NCBI RefSeq assembly: GCF_002844535.1
Contig: NZ_PJNH01000002.1
Coordinates: forward strand, 434,001-498,000
Length of the DNA stretch: 64,000 nucleotides
Source of the DNA: Halalkalibacillus sediminis
GTDB lineage: Bacteria > Bacillota > Bacilli > Bacillales > Alkalibacillaceae
Reading direction: 5' to 3'
Both the position numbers and the translations under genes were made by a program. Of this stretch, positions 18,359-26,600 are shown in pieces. Every line of letters starts with the position of its first letter. Within the stretch, counting starts at the first letter, position 1. The notes under the pieces were generated by a model. It worked only from the letters and a program-made list of their open reading frames with translations, was not told the DNA's origin and searched no databases.

Positions 18359-19156
18359 TTATTGATTATTTTTGTATATATGAGGTACTCTGCTAGAAAA
18401 GATAGGAACATCTTTTCTGACCTGGTCAACTTTACTGATTTCTAATGATGTGGAAATCGTTTGTTCGTGGTTCTTACTTCCTTCAAATAAAATGTTTCCC
18501 CATGGATCTATGCCCATCGATGTACCACTGAATTCCACGCCATCATAAGAACCCACTCTATTCGCAGATAAAACAAACATTTGATTCTCAATAGCTCTTG
18601 AGATTAAAAGGTTTCTCCAGTGATCGCGACGAGCCAACGGCCATTCTGCAACCACGACGAGTACTTGCGCACCTTCAATCGCGAGTGGTCGAATCAATTC
18701 AGGGAATCTTAAATCATAGCAAATGATTGCCCCGAATTTTAAGCCATCCAATTCAAATATTTCTGGGGGCTTACCACCTCCTGTTAAATAGTGATGTTCT
18801 TGCAACATAGGCACTAAATGTGCTTTGTTATATTCATAGACTAATTGACCCTTTCGATCGATAACATAAGTCGTATTGAAAATTTGCCCATCATTTTTAT
18901 TTGCAATGGAGCCACCGATGATATTGATGTCATGTTTGGTAGCTTGTTCTTTTAGAAAGGAAAGAGTCGGTTCACCATTAACGTCTGATAATTCCTGTAA
19001 ATCCTCCAATGTGTAAGCTGTGGTCCACATTTCGGGTAGGATGATCGTGTCAGGATTGTTTTTCGCTACATCTGAATCTATCCAAGTTTTCACATTTTCT
19101 CTATTGGATTTTGGGTCTCCAGGAACGATATCCATTTGATAGATTGAAAATTTCAT
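18359..19156 (-). CDS. Carbon-nitrogen hydrolase (nitrilase superfamily, omega-amidase/Nit2-like)
   Basis: The 265-residue protein has the nitrilase-fold catalytic triad: Glu in ILPEMWTTAY (about residue 43), Lys in YNKAHLVPM (about 110), Cys in AIICYDLRFPE (about 145). Length and motifs are those of the omega-amidase/YafV/Nit2 branch, which hydrolyses simple amides of dicarboxylic or keto acids. ATG 19156 is preferred over a TTG inside its ribosome binding site AGAGGTGG. It starts two bases after the stop of the DUF2848 gene, so they are one transcript; the product is probably a carboxylate of the same pathway as the TRAP ligand. Confidence 0.85.
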   Translation of the reverse strand: MKFSIYQMDIVPGDPKSNRENVKTWIDSDVAKNNPDTIILPEMWTTAYTLEDLQELSDVNGEPTLSFLKEQATKHDINIIGGSIANKNDGQIFNTTYVIDRKGQLVYEYNKAHLVPMLQEHHYLTGGGKPPEIFELDGLKFGAIICYDLRFPELIRPLAIEGAQVLVVVAEWPLARRDHWRNLLISRAIENQMFVLSANRVGSYDGVEFSGTSMGIDPWGNILFEGSKNHEQTISTSLEISKVDQVRKDVPIFSSRVPHIYKNNQ

Positions 19157-19157
19157 T

Positions 19158-19841
19158 TTATTCAACCACCTCTAAGTTTTTAATTTCATAAGTAGAAGTA
19201 ATGGTGCGTTTTCTTACAGGATCTATAAATTTCATCTCAAATTTTTCTCCGAATTTGAATCCATTCAATAACGGAACGGTTCCAGCGAAAATGATTGTGT
19301 TCTTCATCTTGATATTCTTTTCTTTTACATAATCTATTATTTCTTCTAATGGCATAATGGCTGAAATCGCATGATTTTGATAATCTACCCATTCATCATT
19401 GATCTGAATAGAAGAGGACAATTCAAGTTGATCCCAATGGTCTTTGATGTCATCCAGCTTCCATACCTCTTGTGCAAAAGGCTTATCACACACTTGTTTC
19501 GATTTGTTTATGTCCACTGTTTCTAATGAACGATCAGTATGGTCACTTCCCACTGTAATGTAAATGTCGTTCTCGTCTTCACCGAAAATTATGGCAATTT
19601 CTGCTTCACCGCTGGTTTCATTCCCTAACACGTCTATTTTTCCTGAGCGATTTAAACACGATTGCCTCACAGGATAAAGAGCAGGAATTTCTTTAGGTTC
19701 TGGAACGCCGATTTCTTTCAATTCTTTGACGTGTTCCAAGGTCTTCTCTTTATTTCTCCCTGTATAACCGATGCAGTAGGCTTCGTCTAATTGCACGGTA
19801 AAAGTGTTACCTTCATGTTCTAAGTTGAATTCTTCTATCAT
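19158..19841 (-). CDS. DUF2848 family protein
   Basis: The 227-residue cytoplasmic protein is recognised as the DUF2848 family from the order YCIGYTGRN near residue 25, PALYPVRQ, VGSDHTDRSLE in the middle, and IIFAGTVPLLNGF near the C-terminus. The family has a fold reminiscent of fumarylacetoacetate hydrolase and is found with transporters and catabolic genes; the reaction is not established. It is the first gene of the minus-strand operon. A perfect cre site lies 20 bases before its ATG, whose ribosome binding site is TAGGAGG. Confidence 0.75.
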   Translation of the reverse strand: MIEEFNLEHEGNTFTVQLDEAYCIGYTGRNKEKTLEHVKELKEIGVPEPKEIPALYPVRQSCLNRSGKIDVLGNETSGEAEIAIIFGEDENDIYITVGSDHTDRSLETVDINKSKQVCDKPFAQEVWKLDDIKDHWDQLELSSSIQINDEWVDYQNHAISAIMPLEEIIDYVKEKNIKMKNTIIFAGTVPLLNGFKFGEKFEMKFIDPVRKRTITSTYEIKNLEVVE

Positions 19842-19860
19842 GATCAACCTCCTAAGGATT

Positions 19861-19875
19861 TGTTAACGCTTTCAT
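19861..19875 (-). promoter_or_regulatory. CcpA site (cre), perfect consensus
   Basis: On the minus strand ATGAAAGCGTTAACA matches WTGNAANCGNWNNCW at every position. It sits between the GntR-family gene and the DUF2848-nitrilase-TRAP-YcsI operon, predicting glucose repression of that operon, by roadblock if transcription starts further upstream. Confidence 0.7.
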
Positions 19876-19888
19876 TTTGATAAAAAAA

Positions 19889-20554
19889 TTATTTACCTAT
19901 TCGATTTACGACTTCTTCTGTATGTCCTAAGTGATAAAGGAGGGCAGAGGCGGCCTTTTCGGCATCTTTTTCTTTCAAGCCAATGATGATGCCTTGGTGC
20001 TCTTCCAACACTTCTTCCATTCTGCCTTCTTTCATAAGAGCTTCATGGCCTATGACTCTTGTTAAGTTATACAAGTCCAAGAAGATTTTTTTGAACATAC
20101 TTTGATTAGCGAACTCTAGCAACGTCTTATGGAATAGTTGGTCTAACTCAATATTTTCTACGCGATCATTGCGTTCGGTTGCACTTTTCTGTTGCTGTAA
20201 AATATCTTCTAGTTCATTGATTTGTTCTTGCGTAATTGTGGAGGCGAGTTTCTTTAGACCTTCAGCTTCCATCGTTTTACGTAAGAACATAATTTGCCTC
20301 TTTTCTTCGTCAGTAATTTGACGAATCTGAAAACCTTTTCGTGGAATGTGTGTTAAAAGGCCCTCTTTAGCCAGTTCAGCTAAACTTTCGCGAATTGGGG
20401 TTCTTGAGGTATCAAAAACTTCCGATAAAGAAATTTCCGTCAAGACCTCTTCCGGTTTGATCGCTCCATTAAGAATCGCCTTTTTCAGTTCATCGTAGAC
20501 TAATTCCTTAGATGTTTTTTTCTTTTTAATTGGCTTTAAATTAAAATTATTCAT
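19889..20554 (-). CDS. GntR-family transcriptional regulator (FCD/FadR subgroup)
   Basis: The 221-residue protein has an N-terminal GntR winged helix (LVYDELKKAILNGAIKPEE...SLSEVFDTSRTPIRESLAEL) and an all-helical FCD ligand domain with metal-type residues in ELDQLFHKTLLEFA and a late LLYHLGHTEEV. This class usually binds an organic acid. It sits at the divergence point of the TRAP/DUF2848 operon and the FAA-hydrolase/AEC pair, with a TGTATACA-centred palindrome just upstream, so it is the likely local regulator. ATG 20554 has AGGTGAGG at good distance. Confidence 0.9.
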   Translation of the reverse strand: MNNFNLKPIKKKKTSKELVYDELKKAILNGAIKPEEVLTEISLSEVFDTSRTPIRESLAELAKEGLLTHIPRKGFQIRQITDEEKRQIMFLRKTMEAEGLKKLASTITQEQINELEDILQQQKSATERNDRVENIELDQLFHKTLLEFANQSMFKKIFLDLYNLTRVIGHEALMKEGRMEEVLEEHQGIIIGLKEKDAEKAASALLYHLGHTEEVVNRIGK

Positions 20555-20570
20555 TTTCAACCTCACCTAA

Positions 20571-20594
20571 TGTGTGATGTATACATTACACACA
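20571..20594. promoter_or_regulatory. Palindromic operator for the GntR/FCD regulator
   Basis: The core ATGTATACAT (20577-20586) is a perfect palindrome, extended by TGTGTG on the left and TACACACA on the right. TGTATACA-centred sites are typical of FCD-type GntR proteins. It lies 17 bases before the regulator start and about 75 bases from the -10 box of the divergent FAA-hydrolase gene. Confidence 0.65.
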
Positions 20595-20689
20595 ATACAT
20601 AAATCGACATGAATTGTCAAACTACTTTTTATATTTTTTTATTTAAAGAATTTGAGTGTATAATACTAATTACTAAGGAGGGCGAACGG

Positions 20690-21535
20690 ATGAAATTCAT
20701 TTCTTTTGAGTTAGACGATTCAATCTATTGGGGCAAGTTACAAGGTGGTTATATTTATTACTCGGAACGGCTCATGACACATTTTCCTACACTATTGGTA
20801 GCTATAGAGAATTTTCGATATTGGGAAATTGAAGATGAATTGACAGAGAGCGTAGCGCTTAGTGAAGTTCGAGTGGTGGCACCGTTTATTCCTAAGAAAA
20901 ATGTGATGTGCATTGGGAAGAATTATCGTGAGCATGCTTTAGAAATGAGTGAGGGGGATCCTGGAGCTATTCCAGATGAGCCTGTCATTTTTACAAAATC
21001 ACCAACATCTGTAATCGGATGTGGAGAATCGATCGAATTAAATTCAAGTATTACTAAACAACTGGATTATGAAGGTGAATTGGCAGTTGTAATCGGTCGA
21101 AAAGGTAAAAATATATCACGTGATCAAGCGATGGAGCATGTTTTCGGCTTTACAATTATTAATGATGTTACTGCTCGAGATTTGCAAAAGAAGCATAAAC
21201 AGTTTTTTCGAGGGAAATCTTTGGATACCTTTTGTCCAATGGGGCCGGTGATTGTTCATCGAGATGCTATTCCTGATGTTCAAAATTTATCGGTGCGAAC
21301 CATTGTGAATGGAGAAGAGCGACAAAATGGATCAACGAAAGACATGATTTTTTCTGTGGATGAATTGATTGAAGTTCTATCTGACGGTATGACACTTGAA
21401 CCTGGTGATGTAATTGCTACAGGAACACCAAGTGGAGTTGGGAAGGGATTTAACCCTCCAAAATTTTTGAAAAGTGGCGACGAGGTACGTATATCAATTG
21501 AATCTATTGGCGAACTCGTCAATAAAGTGGAGTAA
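20690..21535 (+). CDS. Fumarylacetoacetate hydrolase family protein
   Basis: The 281-residue protein has the C-terminal FAH domain: CIGKNYREHALEM near residue 75, LDYEGELAVVIGRKGK with metal-binding Glu, FTIINDVTARDLQ with Asp, and GDVIATGTPSGVG near the end. FAH enzymes cleave or decarboxylate acylpyruvates and similar 2,4-dioxo acids in a Mg/Mn site. ATG 20690 is preferred since AAGGAGGGCG precedes it and a TATAAT box at 20659-20664 lies just upstream; the longer frame starting near 20609 would run through the promoter. It is divergent from the GntR gene. Confidence 0.88.
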   Translation: MKFISFELDDSIYWGKLQGGYIYYSERLMTHFPTLLVAIENFRYWEIEDELTESVALSEVRVVAPFIPKKNVMCIGKNYREHALEMSEGDPGAIPDEPVIFTKSPTSVIGCGESIELNSSITKQLDYEGELAVVIGRKGKNISRDQAMEHVFGFTIINDVTARDLQKKHKQFFRGKSLDTFCPMGPVIVHRDAIPDVQNLSVRTIVNGEERQNGSTKDMIFSVDELIEVLSDGMTLEPGDVIATGTPSGVGKGFNPPKFLKSGDEVRISIESIGELVNKVE

Positions 21536-21564
21536 GTGAAATGAATTAAAACGGGGATGACAGT

Positions 21565-22458
21565 GTGAGTGTTTTCATAGAGGTTGTTTTACCAATCATT
21601 AGTATATTTATAATCGGATATGCGTTGCAAAAGTGGAAGAAGTTAGATGTGCGATCGGTTTCCGCTGTGACGATCTATGTCTTCATTCCTGCATTAGTCT
21701 TCCAAACATTTTTGGACGCTGAGTTGAACGAAGATTTTCGTACAATTATTATATTTTGTTTTCTGCTATTATTTTTCTTGATTTTATTAAATAAATTGAT
21801 AGCACTTATTTTCAAGTGGGATCAGAGTAGTGAAGGAGGCATGATTCTCGCTACTGCTTTCATGAATGCTGGCAATTATGGGGCTCCTGTGGTTTTATTC
21901 GCTTTTGGTGAAGAAGCGTTCGTATTAGCGGTCATCTTCATGTCGATTCAAACGATGATTATGAACTTTTTTGGTGTTTATTACGCTTCGCGTGGAAAAA
22001 GTGGAGTTCGTTTCGCCATCATTTCTGTTTTGAAGATGCCTGCAACTTACGCAATGATTATTGCGCTGAGTATGCAATTCCTGAACGTTGGAGTTCATCC
22101 AACAGTGATGGAGATGGTTGATTTCCTTGCTGCGGTAGCTATTCCGTTGATGATGATTGTTCTTGGAATGCAACTTGCGAACATTTCATTTAAAGAGTTC
22201 GAGATTGGACACGTGGCATATGGTACGGTAGTTCGTTTGATAGTATCTCCACTTGCCGCTTGGTTATTGGTCACGTGGATGGATGTCGATCAACTGCTAG
22301 GGAATGTAATCATTCTTCTTTCAGCTATGCCAGCTGCTGCAACGACTACGATGTTTGCTTTGGAATTTCGGGCGAGGCCAGATCTTGTATCGAGTATAAC
22401 CCTAGTAACAACCGTGTTGAGTGTAGTAACAGTCTCTGTTTTGCTGATGATTCTTTAG
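21565..22458 (+). CDS. AEC-family (auxin efflux carrier) permease
   Basis: The 297-residue membrane protein has about ten hydrophobic segments in the 5+5 arrangement of the AEC family, with the motif ATAFMNAGNYGAPV near residue 95 and ALEFRARPDL near the end. Bacterial members move small carboxylates such as malate or malonate. It uses a GTG start and follows the FAA hydrolase by 29 bases, so it is probably an efflux or uptake system for the same compound. A terminator follows. Confidence 0.87.
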   Translation: MSVFIEVVLPIISIFIIGYALQKWKKLDVRSVSAVTIYVFIPALVFQTFLDAELNEDFRTIIIFCFLLLFFLILLNKLIALIFKWDQSSEGGMILATAFMNAGNYGAPVVLFAFGEEAFVLAVIFMSIQTMIMNFFGVYYASRGKSGVRFAIISVLKMPATYAMIIALSMQFLNVGVHPTVMEMVDFLAAVAIPLMMIVLGMQLANISFKEFEIGHVAYGTVVRLIVSPLAAWLLVTWMDVDQLLGNVIILLSAMPAAATTTMFALEFRARPDLVSSITLVTTVLSVVTVSVLLMIL

Positions 22459-22537
22459 ATTTAATGGGGTCGAGGAGGAAATGTTAGTCATAAGCTGAGG
22501 TTTACTAGTCGCGAGAAGAAAATTGTATAATAAATTA

Positions 22538-22586
22538 AACTCCGAACTGATCCAATCATACAAGTGGATCTCGTTCGGAGTTTTTT
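22538..22586 (+). terminator. Terminator of the FAA hydrolase-AEC unit
   Basis: AACTCCGAAC (22538-22547) pairs with GTTCGGAGTT (22573-22582), followed by T residues. Confidence 0.8.
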
Positions 22587-22630
22587 GTGTAGAGAAAATA
22601 TGATTCTCCAACTCTTTTGCTTCAATATAA

Positions 22631-23536
22631 TTACCACCCGAATTGATCGAGCTTCTTATAATAGTCCTGCAGAAATCCGAAGAAAATCTTTTCTGAGGGA
22701 GCTAGTTCCCGGTTACGAGGAAGAATCAATCCGACCGTACGTGTAACATCTGGCTCAATGATATCGAGGGCGATGGTGTCACGCCTAGAAATATCGCTTA
22801 ATGTAATCTCAGGCAATAAACTTACACCCAAACCAGCAGACACCAAGCCTTTGATGGTGTCTACATCCTCACCTTCAAACGCAATCCTCGGATTGAACCC
22901 CACTTGTTCGCAAGCTCGAGTGACTAAATCTCTTAAAATATATCCTTGGCGAAAGACCACGAATGCATCTTGGCGCAGTTGGCTCAATCTTATATAAGGT
23001 TCATGAGCCATGATGTGATTTTTCGGCAAGAGAGCTCTTATATTTTCTGTAAAAAAGATATGCCCTTCGATATCTGAAGGATTTTCTGGAACTGGTGAAA
23101 CGAAAGCGAGATCAATCAGTCCTTGTCTCACAGATTCGGTCAATTCATTAACGGTTCCTTGTTCGAGTTGGAAACCAATTTGTGGATGCTCGCGACGGAA
23201 AGCTGCGATAACGGTCGGAAGTGTCTTAGCCGCTAAGCTGGTTGGAAAACCTAGGCGGATGGTTCCTGTTTCAGGATTCAAGAATTCATATACTTCTTGT
23301 TCTGCTTTTTCAACTTCAAGTAAGGCAATTTTGATTCGCTCTAGAAAAACCTTACCAACAGGTGTCAGTCGGATCTGTCTTCTACCTCTTATAAATAGCT
23401 GGACGCCCAATTCTTCTTCTAGGTTAGCTATTTGTCTACTGACAGCGGACTGTGCCACGTGTAATTCGGCAGCGGCATCACTCATATGTTCTAATTCAGC
23501 CACTTTTTTAAAGTAATGAAGTTGTCTTAGTTCCAT
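22631..23536 (-). CDS. gltC: LysR-family regulator GltC, activator of gltAB
   Basis: The 301-residue LysR-type regulator has the N-terminal helix-turn-helix MSDAAAELHVAQSAVSRQI and a periplasmic-binding-type effector domain starting GTIRLGFPTSLAAKTLP. The N-terminus MELRQLHYF and the HVAQSAVSRQIANLEEEL helix closely resemble B. subtilis GltC. It is divergent from gltA with 163 bases between starts, as in B. subtilis. GltC activates glutamate synthase when 2-oxoglutarate is high and is inhibited by glutamate. ATG 23536 follows GAGGTG. Confidence 0.92.
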   Translation of the reverse strand: MELRQLHYFKKVAELEHMSDAAAELHVAQSAVSRQIANLEEELGVQLFIRGRRQIRLTPVGKVFLERIKIALLEVEKAEQEVYEFLNPETGTIRLGFPTSLAAKTLPTVIAAFRREHPQIGFQLEQGTVNELTESVRQGLIDLAFVSPVPENPSDIEGHIFFTENIRALLPKNHIMAHEPYIRLSQLRQDAFVVFRQGYILRDLVTRACEQVGFNPRIAFEGEDVDTIKGLVSAGLGVSLLPEITLSDISRRDTIALDIIEPDVTRTVGLILPRNRELAPSEKIFFGFLQDYYKKLDQFGW

Positions 23537-23560
23537 TTCTGTACACCTCAAAATCCTCAT

Positions 23561-23575
23561 ATATCAATATGAGAT
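23561..23575. promoter_or_regulatory. GltC box-like dyad
   Basis: ATATCAATATGAGAT is an imperfect inverted repeat centred about 64 bases before the inferred gltA start, which is where the first GltC box lies in B. subtilis. A second perfect palindrome, ATTCGATCGAAT (23578-23589), follows directly. Confidence 0.55.
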
Positions 23576-23596
23576 CAATTCGATCGAATATATATA

Positions 23597-23625
23597 TTGA
23601 AAGCATAACAGAAAGAGCATAGAAT
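23597..23625 (+). promoter_or_regulatory. gltA promoter (sigma-A)
   Basis: The -35 box TTGAAA (23597-23602) and -10 box TAGAAT (23620-23625) are separated by 17 bases, so transcription should start near 23632. Confidence 0.7.
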
Positions 23626-23699
23626 TAAAATAGATGAATGTCTGAAAATTTAACCAATTATTTGGAAGTATATACGAAACTATAGATAGAGGTGATCGC

Positions 23700-26600
23700 A
23701 TGATTCGAACGGGAATACCTAACAAACAAGGCTTGTATGATCCGAAGCATGAGAGTGATGCTTGTGGAATCGGATTTGTTGCACAGATAGACGGTAAGCA
23801 AACGCATGAGATGATTCAAGATGCGATAACTATTTTAGAACGTTTAGAGCACCGAGGTGGTCGAGGTTCTGACCCGAATACGGGAGATGGTGCAGGTATC
23901 ATGATGCAAATTCCTGACCAGCTTTTCCGTGAACAGTGGAATCAAATGCTTCCAGATCAGGGTGAATACGGCGTAGGGATGGTCTTTCTTCCTCGTGATA
24001 AATCCCTGCGAAATAAAATAGAATCGATTACTGAACAGGTTTTAGAAGAAGAGAATCACCCATTAATAGGGTGGAGAGATGTTCCTGTTGATGAATCGAT
24101 TGTGACATCTGATGCGGCACGTACGATGCCGTATATCCGACAGCTCTTCATCAAGCGTCCAGAACATATTTTTACTAAAAAGAAGTTCGACCAGTCGCTA
24201 TATCTGGTAAGAAGAATGATTGAGAAGCGTGTACTTAATTTAGACGACCTTGGAGAGGGTCCTTTCTATTTTGCCAGTATGTCGCCTGACGTCATTGTTT
24301 ATAAAGGAATGTTGACGCCTGAGCAAATGGACCGTTTTTATTTGGACTTGGCTGATGAGCGAGCGAAAACCGCTTTTGGTATGGTGCACTCACGATATAG
24401 CACGAATACCTTCCCGTCCTGGGAACGAGCGCATCCGAACAGAATGGTCATGCACAACGGTGAAATTAATACGATCACGGGTAACGTGAACTGGATGAAG
24501 GCTCGCCAGGAGGCAGGTGTATCGCATGTTTATGGTAAGCGACACCATGAGTTACTGCCTGTCATTGCGGAGGATTCGAGTGATTCGGGCATGCTAGACC
24601 AAGCATTCGAGTACTTCGTTATGAATGGTCGCTCGATTTCACAGACGGCGATGATGATGGTTCCAGAAGCTTGGGATTTTAATCATCAAATGAGGGATCC
24701 AGAACGTGCTTGTTATGAATATTTGAGCTGTATCATGGAGCCGTGGGATGGACCGACAGCTATTGCATATACAGATGGTGATCAAATCGGTGCGTCTATT
24801 GACCGTAACGGTCTACGTCCTGCACGTTATTATGTGACAGATGACAACCGAATTGTATTTTCTTCAGAGGTTGGTGTATTAGACATAGATCCAGAGCGTG
24901 TTGTTCAAAAAGGACGTTTGGCTCCTGGACAAATGATCTTAATCGACTTTAATGAAAAAGAAATCGTATTAAATGATGATTTGAAGCGGAGACTAGCTGA
25001 ACGTGCGGAATTCCGTAAATGGTTAAATGATTCACTGATTCAATTAAAAGGTGATACGGAAAGTGATCCTCATGAAGATCTGACAGATGAACAATTATTA
25101 GAACAACAATTAGTCAATGGATATACAAAAGAAGAATTAATGAAGAATTTACTACCGATGGTCAACGAGAAGCGTGATCCGATTGGTTCGATGGGGAATG
25201 ATACGCCACTCGCGGTGTTATCTGACCAACCGCAACTATTATTCAATTACTTCAAACAGTTATTTGCGCAGGTGACAAACCCACCAATCGATGCGATTCG
25301 GGAGAAAGCTGTGACATCGACGACTTCCTACTTAGGACCTCGTCCGAATGTGCTGGATGATGGGCCCGAACATTGTAGAAGAATTCGTTTATACACACCT
25401 ATTTTAAAGAAACAGGAATTTGATACAGTCGTACACAACAGTCGTAGTGAGTTCCGTTTCGAACGAATTTCTATTACTTATCCGGTTAGCCAAGGTGGAG
25501 CTGGATTAGAGTCTGCTTTGGAAAATCTTTTCTCAAAAGTACAAAACACAATCGAGCAAGGTGTTTCGATGATTGTACTGACTGACCGCGATATTTCTGA
25601 AGAGCGTATTGCGATCCCTTCACTATTAGTCGTAAGTGGTCTACATCACTTTTTAGTGAAAAAAGGATTGCGTACGAAGGCTAGTTTGATTGTTGAAACT
25701 GCTGAAGCTCGCGATGTCCACCAGTTTTCAATGTTGATCGGTTATGGGGCAGATATGATTTACCCTTATTTAGCATATCGTTCGATTGAGCAACTCGTCG
25801 AAAAAGGGCACGTTGAAGAAGAATTTTCTTATGAAAAAGCTATTGACCGTTATCGCGATGCTGCCACATCTGGAATCGTCAAAGTCATGTCTAAAATGGG
25901 GATTTCGACCATTCAAAGTTATCGTGGAGCCCAGACATTTGAGGCTATCGGTCTCGATGAAAAGTTAGTCGAACGTTATTTCAAAGGAACTTCATCTCAA
26001 TTAGGCGGAATTGATCTGGCAACGATTGGTGAAGAATCAGTCATGCGACATCAAAATGCTTTTGTGAAAAAGATGACGCGTCTTGATTCAGGTGGAGCGA
26101 TGCAGTGGAGAACAGATGGTGAATATCACGCCTTCAATCCACGCACGATTCATACACTGCAACACGCAGCTAAAACAAACGACCGTGAAAAATATGATGA
26201 GTTTGTCCAGTTAGTCTCGAAGGAGAAGCTTACATTTTTAAGAGATTTAGTAGACGTGAAAATAGATGAATCAAAATCAATTCCACTGGATGAAGTAGAA
26301 CCTGTCGAGAATATTTTCAAGCGCTTCAAAACAGGTGCGATGTCATATGGTGCATTGAGTAAAGAAGCGCACGAGATGCTAGCTGTAGCTATGAACCGTA
26401 TCGGTGGTAAAAGTAATAGTGGTGAAGGTGGAGAAGACACCGATCGCTTTACTAGAGACGATAACGGGGACTTGCGTAAGAGTATGATTAAGCAGGTTGC
26501 CTCTGGACGCTTTGGTGTCACGAGTCATTACCTGACGAATGCAAATGAAATCCAAATCAAGATGGCACAAGGTGCGAAACCAGGTGAAGGTGGGCATTTG

